Both the position numbers and the translations under genes were made by a program. This document shows positions 16,690-25,997 of a stretch of 64,000 bases of DNA, piece after piece. Positions within the stretch are counted from its first letter, which is position 1. Every line of letters starts with the position of its first letter. The DNA comes from Streptomyces sp. 3214.6. GTDB lineage: Bacteria > Actinomycetota > Actinomycetes > Streptomycetales > Streptomycetaceae. Below the pieces are notes generated by a model that searched no databases, had not been told where the DNA came from, and worked only from the letters and a program-made list of their open reading frames with translations. Location of the stretch: contig NZ_LT670819.1 of assembly GCF_900129855.1 (NCBI RefSeq), positions 3,782,001-3,846,000 on the forward strand. Direction: 5' to 3'.

Positions 16690-17379
16690 ATGACGACGGC
16701 TTCCGGCACCGTGTTGGTCGTGGAGGACGAACCGAGTATCGCGGACGTCCTCGCTATCGCCCTGCGCTACCACCGCTTCGAGGTCATGACGGCGGGCACC
16801 GTCCGCGAGGCCCTCGCGCTCGCCGAGCGCACCCGGCCGGACGTGGCCCTGCTGGACGTGATGCTGCCGGACGGCGACGGCCGGGCGCTCGGCCGTGAAC
16901 TGCGCGTCCACAGGCCGGACCTGGCGCTGGTGTTCCTCACCGCGCGGGACGCGCCGGCGGAGATCGTCGGCGCCCTCGGCTTCGGCGACGACTACATCAC
17001 CAAGCCGTTCGACCTCGACATAGTGGTCGCCCGCATCACGGCGGTCCTGCGGCGCACCCGGCCGGCCGACGTCCTGCCGCAGCGCCCGCCGCTGCGCTAC
17101 GGCGACCTCGAGCTGGACGAGACGACGTACAGCGTGCACCGCGCGGGCCGCTCGGTCGAGCTGACCCCCACCGAGTACGCGTTACTGCGCTTCCTGGTCC
17201 GCAACGGCGGCCGGGTCGTCCCCAAGGAGCAACTCCTGCGCCATGTCTGGCAGTACGAGCACACCCCGCCGGAGTCGACGGTCGTCGAGACCTACATCAG
17301 CTATCTGCGGCGCAAGCTGGACGCCCTGGGACCGCCGGTGATCACCACGCGGCGGGGCGTGGGATACGGGCTGGCATGA
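16690..17379 (+). CDS. OmpR/PhoB-type response regulator
   Basis: 229 residues: receiver domain with EDEPSIADVL, the phosphorylated Asp in PDVALLDVMLPDGDG, the switch Thr in VFLTARD and Lys in YITKPFDLD; then a winged-helix DNA-binding domain (SVELTPTEYALLRFLVRNGG ... TYISYLRRKLD). ATG at 16690. A TTA codon lies at 17182-17184, so translation should depend on the bldA tRNA. Overlaps the kinase gene by ATGA. Adjacent divergent MMPL gene is a natural target. Confidence 0.96.
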   Translation: MTTASGTVLVVEDEPSIADVLAIALRYHRFEVMTAGTVREALALAERTRPDVALLDVMLPDGDGRALGRELRVHRPDLALVFLTARDAPAEIVGALGFGDDYITKPFDLDIVVARITAVLRRTRPADVLPQRPPLRYGDLELDETTYSVHRAGRSVELTPTEYALLRFLVRNGGRVVPKEQLLRHVWQYEHTPPESTVVETYISYLRRKLDALGPPVITTRRGVGYGLA

Positions 17380-18818
17380 GGCGGTTCCACCACGGCTTGC
17401 GCTCCCTGTGGTTCAAGTTGACGGCTGCCAACGTGGGGCTGCTCGCCCTCGGCATCGTCGCCGCGACCGCGATCAGCCTCATGACGATGCGGCACTACCT
17501 CCTGGACCAGGTCGACTCCGGGCTGACCAAGTCCCGTGCGTCCCTGGGTAGTTCCCAGCTCACCATGCGGCAGATCGACTCGCTCAGCGTCCTCGGCTTC
17601 GTCCGCGACCGGCTGCTGCCCGAGTACGGGGACGACCGACCGGCGCCGGAGTCCCTGTTCACCGCCGTGGACGGCAAGGGCACGGCCATGCCCCTCTTCG
17701 GCATCCGGCCGACCGACGCGCAGCGCGGCCTCGCGGACGCCGTGGACGACCCGGGCGCGCTCATCCGGGACTCCGACCCGCACGACGTGACCGTGCACGG
17801 CGCCACCTACCGGGTGACCGCGACGCGGCTCTCCGACGGCACATACATCCTGCTGGCGACCTCGACGGACGCCCTCAGCAAGGGCATAGCGCAGGCCCTG
17901 AAGCTCGACCTCGCCGTCGGCACCCTGCTGCTGGCTTTACTCGCCTGTCTGACGATGTGGAGCGTGAGACGGCGGATGCGGCCGCTGGAGGACATGGTGG
18001 AGACGTCGACGGCGATCGCCGAGGGGGATCTGACCCGGCGGGTGCCCTGCAACCGCCACCCCACCCAGGAGGTGGAACAGCTGCGGCTCGCGCTGAACTC
18101 CATGCTCCACCAGGTGGAGTCGGCGTACCGCACGCGCGAGCGCAGCGCGGCACAGCTGCGCCGGTTCGTCGCCGACGCCTCGCACGAGCTGCGCACCCCG
18201 CTCTCCGCGATCCGCGGCTATCTCCAGCTGTACGACCAGGGGATGCTGGTCGAGCCGGACGAGCGGCAGCGCGCCTGGGACCGGATGAACGGCGAGGTGG
18301 GCCGCATGGGCCGGCTCGTCGACGAGCTGCTCACGCTGGCCCGGCTCGACCAGCGGCCCGAGCTGCGGCTGCGCAACGTGGACGTGAGCCGGCTGATGCG
18401 GGACGCGGCGCAGGACCTGCGGGCGCAGCAGCCCGAGCGGCCGGTCACCGTCGAGGCCGACGGGGCGCTGCTGGTGCGGGCCGACGAGTCGGGGCTGCGG
18501 CAGGTACTGGGCAACCTGGTCGCCAACGTGCGCACCCACACGCCCGCCGAGGTGCCGGTGCGGCTCGGGGCGGAGCGCGTGGACGGGGTCGTACGGCTGT
18601 CGGTCGAGGACAAGGGGCCGGGGCTGGGCGCGGAGGACGCGGCGCGGGTGTTCGACCGCTTCTTCCGGGCCGGCGGCGGCGCGGGCAGCGGGCTGGGCCT
18701 GGCGATCGTGCAGGGCGTCGTCGAGGCCCACGGCGGCGAGGTGAGCGTGCGCACGGCACGCGGCGAGGGCCTGGAAGTAACGGTGGAACTGCCCACGCGC
18801 CCGAAGATCTGCCCCTGA
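17376..18818 (+). CDS. Sensor histidine kinase
   Basis: 480 residues: TM1 about residues 12-34, a ~130-residue extracytoplasmic sensor, TM2 (LAVGTLLLALLACLTMW), HAMP (residues about 195-250), the phospho-acceptor His in FVADASHELRTPLSAIRGY, an N-box LGNLVANVRTHT, and G-boxes DKGPGLG and GSGLGLAIVQGVVEAHGG. Translationally coupled to the response regulator. A TTA codon is at 17937-17939 in TM2. The signal is unknown. Confidence 0.96.
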   Translation: MRRFHHGLRSLWFKLTAANVGLLALGIVAATAISLMTMRHYLLDQVDSGLTKSRASLGSSQLTMRQIDSLSVLGFVRDRLLPEYGDDRPAPESLFTAVDGKGTAMPLFGIRPTDAQRGLADAVDDPGALIRDSDPHDVTVHGATYRVTATRLSDGTYILLATSTDALSKGIAQALKLDLAVGTLLLALLACLTMWSVRRRMRPLEDMVETSTAIAEGDLTRRVPCNRHPTQEVEQLRLALNSMLHQVESAYRTRERSAAQLRRFVADASHELRTPLSAIRGYLQLYDQGMLVEPDERQRAWDRMNGEVGRMGRLVDELLTLARLDQRPELRLRNVDVSRLMRDAAQDLRAQQPERPVTVEADGALLVRADESGLRQVLGNLVANVRTHTPAEVPVRLGAERVDGVVRLSVEDKGPGLGAEDAARVFDRFFRAGGGAGSGLGLAIVQGVVEAHGGEVSVRTARGEGLEVTVELPTRPKICP

Positions 18819-18843
18819 GCGCCCACCGCCACCGGACGCGCTC

Positions 18844-19263
18844 CTAGACGTGGGTGGTCCCCAGGCCCGGGGGCGTGATCAGGGCCCAGACCGTCTTGCC
18901 GTGGCGGCCCCTGGTCCAGACGCCCCATGCGGCGGCGAGGTGCTCCACCAGGTGCAGGCCGCGGCCGTGTTCCTCCCCCTCGCCGACCAGCCGCACCCGC
19001 GGCTCCAGCCGGCCCTCGTCGGACACCTCTATGAGGCAGGAGCCGTCGCCGAGGGCGGTGACGGCCACCTCGAACTCCCGCTCCAGAAGCGGCCCGTGGC
19101 GTACGACGTTGGTGGCGAGCTCGGACACGACGAGGACGGCGTCGGCCAGCGCCGGGTCGTCCGGGCGGTGTCCCCAGGCGGCGAGATGCTCACGCACCCG
19201 GCGCCGGGCGAGGCCGACGGACGCCGGGTGCCGGGGCAGCCGGAAGGAGTTGCGTCGCGACAC
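18844..19263 (-). CDS. RsbW-like ATP-binding protein (HATPase_c_2)
   Basis: 139 residues with a GHKL ATPase fold lacking any His-acceptor domain: N-box ELATNVVRHG, G1 EVSDEGR and G2 GRGLHLVEHLAAAWG. Streptomyces encodes dozens of these small anti-sigma/anti-anti-sigma style kinases; this one has no sigma or antagonist gene beside it. GTG at 19263 follows AGGAGC. Convergent with the kinase gene, 25 bases away. Confidence 0.88.
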   Translation of the reverse strand: MSRRNSFRLPRHPASVGLARRRVREHLAAWGHRPDDPALADAVLVVSELATNVVRHGPLLEREFEVAVTALGDGSCLIEVSDEGRLEPRVRLVGEGEEHGRGLHLVEHLAAAWGVWTRGRHGKTVWALITPPGLGTTHV

Positions 19264-19360
19264 GTCTGCTCCTCACCCCGAACACACCTCCGTCACATGG
19301 TGCCCATCGGGTGCCTGCCCGGTGTCACGGGGGCGCATGCCCGGCGCGCGGGAGGATCCG

Positions 19361-20914
19361 TCAGATCCAGTCGAGCTTCCAGAGGCGGAACACGCCGTTG
19401 CCGTCCGCCAGATACTGGCCGCCGCCGACGTCCGCGCTGGTGACGACGTACTCCTTGCGCTGCCACAGCGGGATGACCGGCACGTCCTCGGCGATGGCCT
19501 GCTGGAGGCGGCGGAAGTCGTCGGCGACCCGGCTGCGGTCGGCGAACCGCTGGCTGTCGGCGATGTAGTTGTCGACGGCCTTGCTGCTGTAGCCGGTGTT
19601 CATCGTGGAGCCCGTGCCGACGAGCGGCGCCGCGAACGTGTCCGGGTCGGGATAGTCGGCGACCCAGCCGACGGCGTACGCGTCGAGTTTTCCGGTGGCC
19701 CACCGTTTCTGGAAGTCGGTCCACTCGTAACCCTTGACGTTCACCTTGAACAGGCCGCCGGCCTCCAGCTGCCGCTTGAGCTCCTGGGCCTCGCTTGCCG
19801 CGGCCCCGCTGCCCAGGCCGTAGCCGTAGGTGAAGCTCACCGGGATGCTGACGCCGGCCTTCTCCAAGAGCTTGCGGGCCTTCTCGGAGTTCTGGTTCGG
19901 GTAGGTGTCGAAGAAGGAGGTGCTGTGGCCGGTGATGCCGGTCGGGACGAGCGAGTACAGCGGCTCGACGGTCCCGTCGTACACGGTCGACGCCAGTTGG
20001 GCGCGGTCGATCAGCCAGGCCATCGCCTTGCGGACGTCCGTGTCGTGCAGCGGTGAGTCGGAGCGGGTGTTGAAGTACAGGTTGCGGGTCTCGGAGCTGT
20101 CGGCCTCGGTGACACGCTGGTCCGGGTCGCTGGCGTTGAGGGCGGCGAGGACCGCGGGCGGCAGCTGCCGGGTGGCGGCCTCGACGTCCTTGGCCTTCCA
20201 GGCCTTCTCCAGGGCGTCGGGGTCCGCGTAGTAGCGCAGCTCGATGGGCGCGCCGGTGGAGACGGCCCCCCTGTAGCGCGAGTTGGGCGACAGAAGGACC
20301 TTCTTGTCCTTCGTGTACCCCGTCAGCCGGTACGGGCCGGTGCCGTCGACGTCGCTGCCGGTGCGCAGCGCGTCCGCCGGGTAGCGGGTGTGATCCACGA
20401 TGGAACCGGCTCCGGTGGCCACCTTGAACGGGAAGGTGGCGTCGGGCGCCGACAGGTGGAAGGTGACGGTCAGGCCGTGGGCGTCCACCGACTTCAGAGT
20501 GGAGAACAGGGACGAAGGACCGACATCCGAGTTGATCTTCTTGACCCGGTCGAAGGAGAACTTCACGTCCTCGGCCGTCACCTTGCCGCCGTCGGTGAAG
20601 GTGAGGTCGTTACGCAGCTCGCACGTGTACGTGACCAGGCCGCCCTCGGCGAAGGAACAGCTCTTGGCCGCGTCCGGCACGGGTGAGACGCCGCCCGGCT
20701 CGTACGTCAGCAGCGACTGGAAGACGTTGCTGAACAGGGCCCAGGAGCCGGCGTCGTAGGCGCCGGCCGGGTCGAGCGAGGTGACGGTGTCCGTCGTGCC
20801 GACCGTGATGGTCGCCTTGTCGTTCTCCTGCGACGGCAACAGCTGCCAGCCGCCCACTCCGACGACTGCGAGAACCAGCAGCGTCATGAGTATCCGCATG
20901 CGAACGGACCGCAT
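19361..20914 (-). CDS. Family 5 (oligopeptide-type) solute-binding protein
   Basis: 517 residues, SBP_bac_5: SLDPAGAYDAGSWALFSNVF near the start, DRVKKINSDVG and GTGPYRLTGYTKDKKV in the middle, PDPDTFAAPLVGTGSTMNTGY toward the end. Expected to bind peptides or similar at the cell surface for an ABC importer. The N-terminus (MRILMTLLVLAVVGVGGWQLLP) has no lipobox Cys, so it appears membrane-anchored rather than a lipoprotein. No permease or ATPase gene adjoins, so it is an orphan. A run of seven T bases lies about 40 bases upstream of the start on its strand. Confidence 0.9.
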   Translation of the reverse strand: MRSVRMRILMTLLVLAVVGVGGWQLLPSQENDKATITVGTTDTVTSLDPAGAYDAGSWALFSNVFQSLLTYEPGGVSPVPDAAKSCSFAEGGLVTYTCELRNDLTFTDGGKVTAEDVKFSFDRVKKINSDVGPSSLFSTLKSVDAHGLTVTFHLSAPDATFPFKVATGAGSIVDHTRYPADALRTGSDVDGTGPYRLTGYTKDKKVLLSPNSRYRGAVSTGAPIELRYYADPDALEKAWKAKDVEAATRQLPPAVLAALNASDPDQRVTEADSSETRNLYFNTRSDSPLHDTDVRKAMAWLIDRAQLASTVYDGTVEPLYSLVPTGITGHSTSFFDTYPNQNSEKARKLLEKAGVSIPVSFTYGYGLGSGAAASEAQELKRQLEAGGLFKVNVKGYEWTDFQKRWATGKLDAYAVGWVADYPDPDTFAAPLVGTGSTMNTGYSSKAVDNYIADSQRFADRSRVADDFRRLQQAIAEDVPVIPLWQRKEYVVTSADVGGGQYLADGNGVFRLWKLDWI

Positions 20915-21110
20915 GGTGATGCCCTGCCTCCCCAGGCCCGCAATTCGGGCCCAGTCAACAAAAAAAGTGCCACTCCCCTTGGCGGCGGGCTCACCTAATC
21001 ACACGAGTTTCGCGTGGGGGAAGAGGATTCTGACGAGATGAGAAAGAACTTACCGACGTACTGTTTCCGCCGAGTTTCACAGCTTCTTCTCACCTTCTCG
21101 CTCATCCGCC

Positions 21111-22481
21111 TCAGGCCTGTTTCGAAGCCAGTTCGATGACCGTGATGTCGGACGGGGCGCCCACGCGCGTGGGCGGGCCCCAGGCGCCCGCGCCCCGGGA
21201 CACGTACAGCTGGGTGTCGCCGTAGCGCTCCAGGCCCGCGACGGTCGGGTTGGCCGCCGCCGCGATGAAGTTGCCGGGCCACAGCTGGCCGCCGTGGGTG
21301 TGTCCGGAGAGCTGGAGGTCGACGCCGTGGTCGACGGCGTCGTGGATCTGGATCGGCTGGTGGGCGAGGAGGACGCACGCGCGCGTGGTGTCCCGGTCGC
21401 CGAGCGTCCGGGTGAAGTCGGGGCCGCGGCCCTCGCTCTCGCCCGCGATGTCGTTGACACCGGCCAGGTCGAACCAGGGAAGTTCGGTGCGGGCGTTCTC
21501 CAGGGGGTTCAGACCGAGCCGCCGCACCTCCCGGACCCACTGTTCGGCGCCGGAGAAGTACTCGTGGTTGCCGGTGACGAAGAAGCTGCCGTGACGGGCC
21601 CTCAGCTGCGCGAGTGGGGCGGCCGCCGGACCCAGGTCCTTCACGCTGCCGTCGACCAGATCGCCGACCACGGCGATGAGGTCCGGCTGCGTCGCGTTGA
21701 TCGTGTCGACGACCTTCTGCGCGAAGCCCCTGCCGAGGATCGGGCCGAGGTGGATGTCGCTGACGACGGCGATCCGGTACCCGTGCGCGGCGCGCGGCAG
21801 CTTGGCGAGCGGGACGGTGACCCGTTTGACCCGGGGCCCGCGCAGGACGCCGTAACTCCCGTACCCGACCGTCCCCACGGCGGCCGCGGCGACCGCACCG
21901 CCGACGACGCGCGAGACGAAGACCCGGCGCGAGGACACCACCCCCACGGACTCCGCCTGCCCGGACTCCGGCTGCCCGAACTGGGGCCGACCGGACTCCG
22001 GCTGCCCGGCGGCGAGCTGCCCAGGCGCGGGCTGCTTCGGCTGCGCGGCGGCGGGCTGCCCTTGGGCGGGCGTCGCCGTCGGGACCGGATCCGGGTGTGG
22101 GCTCGGGGGCGGGGACGGGTCCGGGTGCGGGGTGGGTGTCTCGGCAGGCGGCGCTGTGCGGGCCCGGCTTTCCAGGAAGCGGTGGAGCAGCGGGCGTACG
22201 GCCTCGGCGGCGAGCACCCCCAGGAGCAGGTAGATCGACAGGGCCAGCCACAGGAAGCCCGGCCAGGCCAGGGTGCGCTGGAGCCAGAAGGGGGCGCCGG
22301 CGCGTTCGGCGACCAGGGCGCCGAACGCCAGGGCCCAGCCGCCCGCGATCAGCACGGCGCCGCCGCGACGCGCCCGGCCGGGGCCGTGGGTCGTGTCGCG
22401 GAACAGACGGCGCCACAGGTACCAGTTGGCCGCCACGAGCACCGCCAGCGCGAGCAGCGCGAAGACGATCACCATCGTCAT
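21111..22481 (-). CDS. Membrane-anchored metallophosphoesterase
   Basis: 456 residues: four hydrophobic N-terminal segments, a ~90-residue linker of QPESGQP/AAGQP-type repeats, a Tat-like or anchor segment (RRVFVSRVVGGAVAAAAVG), then a calcineurin-like phosphoesterase with VVSDIHLG, VVGDLVDG, VTGNHEYF, LLAHQP and LSGHTHGGQ. Such proteins are annotated as phosphodiesterases acting outside the membrane. ATG at 22481 overlaps the stop of the upstream small membrane protein (ATGA), so the two are translationally coupled. Confidence 0.93.
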   Translation of the reverse strand: MTMVIVFALLALAVLVAANWYLWRRLFRDTTHGPGRARRGGAVLIAGGWALAFGALVAERAGAPFWLQRTLAWPGFLWLALSIYLLLGVLAAEAVRPLLHRFLESRARTAPPAETPTPHPDPSPPPSPHPDPVPTATPAQGQPAAAQPKQPAPGQLAAGQPESGRPQFGQPESGQAESVGVVSSRRVFVSRVVGGAVAAAAVGTVGYGSYGVLRGPRVKRVTVPLAKLPRAAHGYRIAVVSDIHLGPILGRGFAQKVVDTINATQPDLIAVVGDLVDGSVKDLGPAAAPLAQLRARHGSFFVTGNHEYFSGAEQWVREVRRLGLNPLENARTELPWFDLAGVNDIAGESEGRGPDFTRTLGDRDTTRACVLLAHQPIQIHDAVDHGVDLQLSGHTHGGQLWPGNFIAAAANPTVAGLERYGDTQLYVSRGAGAWGPPTRVGAPSDITVIELASKQA

Positions 22482-22717
22482 GACGTCCGACGCAGTGCGC
22501 GCAGACCACGCAACCCGATGACCCCGACGACCGTCCCCAATACGAAGGAGACGACGGCCAGCGTCAGGTGCACCCAGAAGTACGCCGTCGGGTCGCCGTC
22601 GTCGAAGGCGAGCCCACTGCTGTCCTTGACCAGGTTTTTGACGAAAGTGACCCAGATGACCCAGCTCCACACCCCGAAGGCGAGCAGGAACCAGGAGACG
22701 GGGCGGCTGAGCTTCAT
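22478..22717 (-). CDS. SCO4848-type small membrane protein
   Basis: 79 residues with two transmembrane helices (VSWFLLAFGVWSWVIWVTFV and LTLAVVSFVLGTVVGVIGL) separated by an acidic loop (DSSGLAFDDGDPTAYFW). It matches my memory of the family named SCO4848 family membrane protein. Function unknown. Its stop overlaps the start of the metallophosphoesterase gene, suggesting a functional pair. Confidence 0.85.
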   Translation of the reverse strand: MKLSRPVSWFLLAFGVWSWVIWVTFVKNLVKDSSGLAFDDGDPTAYFWVHLTLAVVSFVLGTVVGVIGLRGLRALRRTS

Positions 22718-22808
22718 GGGTTCAGTATCGCCGCCGGGTGTCCGGTTCCATGACCGGGGTGGGGAGGGCGGCGGGACTTCCCGTCGTGTGCCAGGTACGT
22801 TCTCCGTC

Positions 22809-24164
22809 GTGCCCGCACCCATGAAGCAGACCCTCAGGCGATCCCTGCTGGTCACCTCCGCGACCCTCGCGTCCCTCGCACTGACCGCGCCCGTCTCGCT
22901 CGCGGCGCCGAGCCCGTCACCGAAACCGTCGGCCGGTACGACGTCGTCACCGTCGCCGACGACCGGCAAGTCGCCCGCCCCGTCGGCCAGTGCCTCCCCC
23001 TCGGCCACTCCCCCGGCGAACATGTCGACCGTGGGCGGCACGCGACTCGGGCAGGCCGGGACGCAGGTGGCGATCGCGGGCGGCGCGCCGGTGCTGCCGA
23101 AGGACCTCACCGCGCGGTCGTGGATCGTCGCGGACGCCGAGTCGGGGGACGTGCTCGCCTCGCACAACGCGCACTGGCGGCTGCCCCCGGCGAGCACGAT
23201 GAAGATGCTGTTCGCCGACACCGTGCTGCCGAGGTTCCCGAAGACCACCACGCACAAGGTCGACCCGAAGGACCTGGCAGGCATGGGGTCGGGTTCCAGC
23301 CTGGTCGGAATAAAGGAGGGCGAGACGTACACGGTCCACGACCTGTGGCTCGGCGTCTTCCTGCGCTCCGGCAACGACGCCGTGCACGTGCTGTCGGCGA
23401 TGAACGGCGGCGTCGCGAACACGGTGAAGGAGATGAACGAGCACGCCGAGGAGCTCCAGGCCCTCGACACCCACGTCGTCTCCCCCGACGGCTACGACGC
23501 CTCCGGTCAGGTGTCCTCGGCGTACGACCTGACGCTGTTCGCCCGCTCGGGTCTGCAGAAGAAGGACTTCAGGGAGTACTGCTCGACCGTCTCGGCCAAG
23601 TTCCCGGGCGAGACGAAGAAGGACAAGAAGGGCAAGATCACCCGCGGGACCTTCGAGATCCAGAACACCAACCGGCTGCTCGCCGGCGACTACGACATCT
23701 CGCAGTACCCGGGCATCGCGGGCGTCAAGAACGGCAACACCACCAACGCGGGCGCCACGTTCACCGGCGTGGCCGAGCGCGGCGGCAAGGTGCTGCTGGT
23801 GACGGTCATGAACCCGTCGAAGACCGACCACAACGAGGTCTACAAGGAGACCGCCAGGCTCTTCGACTGGGGCTTCCAGGCGGCCGGCAAGGTGACGCCG
23901 GTGGGCGAGCTGGTCCCGCCGAAGGGCGCGCAGGCCAGCGCGCAGCCCGGCGCGAAGCCGTCCTCCTCCCCGGACTCCGGGCAGGCCGGCGGCGCCGGGA
24001 ACGTGTCGTCGAAGCCGGTGGCCGGCGCGGTCGCCCAGGACGGCTCGCGCGGCATCTGGATCGCGCTGGCGATCACCGGCGGGCTGCTGGTGCTCCTCGC
24101 GGGCGGCGCGTTCCTCGTCAACCGCCGCTGGCCGCTGCCGGACCTGGTACGGCGTCGTCGCTGA
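22809..24164 (+). CDS. D-alanyl-D-alanine carboxypeptidase (S11), C-terminally anchored
   Basis: Trims the stem peptide of peptidoglycan outside the membrane. About 451 residues: signal peptide, Ser/Pro/Thr-rich spacer (residues about 35-75), S11 domain with the active-site SxxK in PASTMKMLF and SxN in RSGNDAVHVL; the third motif reads GVKNGNTT, KNG instead of the usual KTG. A Pro/Ser-rich stalk and one C-terminal helix (IWIALAITGGLLVLLAGGAFLV) follow. GTG at 22809 is used; ATG at 22821 is an alternative. The 3' end overlaps the convergent YihY gene by 47 bases. Confidence 0.93.
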   Translation: MPAPMKQTLRRSLLVTSATLASLALTAPVSLAAPSPSPKPSAGTTSSPSPTTGKSPAPSASASPSATPPANMSTVGGTRLGQAGTQVAIAGGAPVLPKDLTARSWIVADAESGDVLASHNAHWRLPPASTMKMLFADTVLPRFPKTTTHKVDPKDLAGMGSGSSLVGIKEGETYTVHDLWLGVFLRSGNDAVHVLSAMNGGVANTVKEMNEHAEELQALDTHVVSPDGYDASGQVSSAYDLTLFARSGLQKKDFREYCSTVSAKFPGETKKDKKGKITRGTFEIQNTNRLLAGDYDISQYPGIAGVKNGNTTNAGATFTGVAERGGKVLLVTVMNPSKTDHNEVYKETARLFDWGFQAAGKVTPVGELVPPKGAQASAQPGAKPSSSPDSGQAGGAGNVSSKPVAGAVAQDGSRGIWIALAITGGLLVLLAGGAFLVNRRWPLPDLVRRRR

Positions 24165-25035
24165 CGTCGATGTCGCGCGGGTTGTCGGGGGCGGTGCCCG
24201 TCGCCGTCCAGGCCGCGCAGAACAGGACCAGTTTCGACGTGAAGTTGATCCACAGCAGCAGGGCGATCGGCACGCCGAACGCGCCGTACATGCTCTTCGC
24301 GGCCACGCCCTGCATATAGCCGCTCAGCAGCAGCTTCAGCAGTTCGAAGCCGACGGCGCCGATCAACGCGGCCACCACGAGGCGGCGGCGGGTCGGTTCG
24401 ACGCCCGGCAGCAGGGTGAGGACGTACAGCAGGAGCAGGAAGTCGGCGAGGACGGCGATCGCGAAGGCGGCGACGCGCAGCAGGATGCCGCCCCAGCCCG
24501 CGTTGTCGATGCCGAGCGCGTCGGTGATCCGGCCGACCAGGGCCGAGGCGACGGTGGAGATGGCGAGGGTGACCAGCACGGCGCCGCCGAACCCGACGAG
24601 GACGCCCATGTCCTTGGCCTTGCGCAGGACGGGGTTCTCGTCGTCGTCGGGCCGCTCCCACACCGCGCGCAGACAGTCCCGCATCTGACCGACCCAGCCG
24701 ATGCCGGTGAACAGCAGTGCCGCGCCGGCGATGAGGCCGATGGTGCCCGCGTTCTGGACCAGGCTGTTGATGTCCAACTGGTCGGAGATACCGGGGACCT
24801 GGTCGGCGATCTTGTCCTGGAGCTCCTGCTGCCGGGACTCGCCGAGGGTGGCGGCGACGACGGCGGCGGCCACGGTCAGCAGCGGGAACAGCGCGACGAA
24901 GCTGACGAACGTCATCGCGGCGGCCAGCCGCGTCCACTTCACCCGGTCCAGGCGCTCGTACGACCGCCACGCGTGCGTGGCCATGAGGCGGGTGACCCAC
25001 GGCCCGATGCCGGGAAGCTTCTTCAGCCAGTCCAT
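24118..25035 (-). CDS. YihY/BrkB family membrane protein
   Basis: 305 residues, six transmembrane helices, with the family hallmarks LAAAMTFVSFVALFPLLTV, GIGWVGQMRDCLRAVW and MYGAFGVPIALLLWINFTSKLVLFCAAW. Formerly annotated RNase BN by error; the real role is unknown. Ends in an acidic tail overlapping the dacA-like gene. Confidence 0.93.
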   Translation of the reverse strand: MDWLKKLPGIGPWVTRLMATHAWRSYERLDRVKWTRLAAAMTFVSFVALFPLLTVAAAVVAATLGESRQQELQDKIADQVPGISDQLDINSLVQNAGTIGLIAGAALLFTGIGWVGQMRDCLRAVWERPDDDENPVLRKAKDMGVLVGFGGAVLVTLAISTVASALVGRITDALGIDNAGWGGILLRVAAFAIAVLADFLLLLYVLTLLPGVEPTRRRLVVAALIGAVGFELLKLLLSGYMQGVAAKSMYGAFGVPIALLLWINFTSKLVLFCAAWTATGTAPDNPRDIDVSDDAVPGPAAASGG

Positions 25036-25175
25036 GATCCGAACTCTGCCCCAGTCTCTGCTTCAGTTGTCGACAACCCCTGTTGCGGGTACCCGAAAAG
25101 CCCGGTCACCCATTTCGGGTAGCGGACGAATGTTGGGCGACCGACGTGTCATAGCGGGGCGATACGGTCATCTCC

Positions 25176-25937
25176 ATGCTCATGAAGGACGCCTTCGGCC
25201 TGCCCCAGTCCATGCTCGTCCTCGGCGGTACGTCAGAGATCGCGCTGGCCACCGCACGCCGGCTGATCGCCCGCCGCACCCGCACGGTGTGGCTGGCCGG
25301 GCGGCCGTCCCCCGACCTGGAGTCGGCCGCCGCGCAGTTGCGCGTCCTCGGGGCGGACGTCCACACCGTCCCCTTCGACGCGCTGGACCCCGCGTCGCAC
25401 GAGACCGTCCTCGGCAAGGTCTTCGCCGAGGGCGACGTCGACCTGGTGCTGCTCGCCTTCGGCGTCCTCGGCGACCAGGCGACCGACGAGCGCGAACCGG
25501 CGGCCGCGGTGCGCGTCGCGCAGACCAACTACACGGGCGGGGTGTCGGCGGGGCTGGTCGCCGGCCGCGCCCTGCAGACACAGGGGCACGGCTCCCTGGT
25601 CGTGCTGTCCTCCGTCGCCGGCGAGCGGGCCCGCCGCTCGGACTTCATCTACGGCTCCAGCAAGGCCGGCCTCGACGTCTTCACCCAGGGCCTGGGCGAC
25701 GCGCTGCACGGCACGGGCGTCCACGTCATGGTCGTACGCCCCGGCTCCATGCGGACGAGCGCGACCACGGGGCGGCCGCGGGAGCCGTTGACGACCACGC
25801 CGGGAGAGATCGCGACGGCCGTCGAACTGGGGCTCCGTCGACGGTCGGAGACGGTCTGGGTGCCGGGAGTGCTGCGCCTGGTGATGTCCGCGCTGCGCCA
25901 CGCGCCACGCGCGATGTACCGCCGACTCCCGCTCTAG
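25176..25937 (+). CDS. SDR oxidoreductase, DprE2-like
   Basis: 253 residues, short-chain dehydrogenase of the decaprenylphosphoryl-2-keto-ribose reductase type: cofactor site VLGGTSEIALATARRL, catalytic Ser in VLSSVAGERARR and YGSSKAG (YxxxK). In mycobacteria DprE2 makes the arabinose donor for cell-wall arabinan; no DprE1 partner is present here, so the substrate is open. ATG at 25176 or 25182. The TAG stop is part of a CTAG copied by the IS insertion that follows directly. Confidence 0.88.
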   Translation: MLMKDAFGLPQSMLVLGGTSEIALATARRLIARRTRTVWLAGRPSPDLESAAAQLRVLGADVHTVPFDALDPASHETVLGKVFAEGDVDLVLLAFGVLGDQATDEREPAAAVRVAQTNYTGGVSAGLVAGRALQTQGHGSLVVLSSVAGERARRSDFIYGSSKAGLDVFTQGLGDALHGTGVHVMVVRPGSMRTSATTGRPREPLTTTPGEIATAVELGLRRRSETVWVPGVLRLVMSALRHAPRAMYRRLPL

Positions 25938-25960
25938 AAGGCTCATGAAGATCTTGGTGA

Positions 25961-25991
25961 GGGGCTGTCCGGCCGGAGGCCGGGCAGCCCC
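25961..25991. terminator. Hairpin just inside the left end of the IS
   Basis: GGGGCTGTCCGGCC and GGCCGGGCAGCCCC make a 14-bp stem (one G-U pair) with a 3-base loop. It lies right after the transposase stop and can terminate transcription from either side, shielding the transposase from the SDR promoter. Confidence 0.75.
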
Positions 25992-25997
25992 TGTTCG

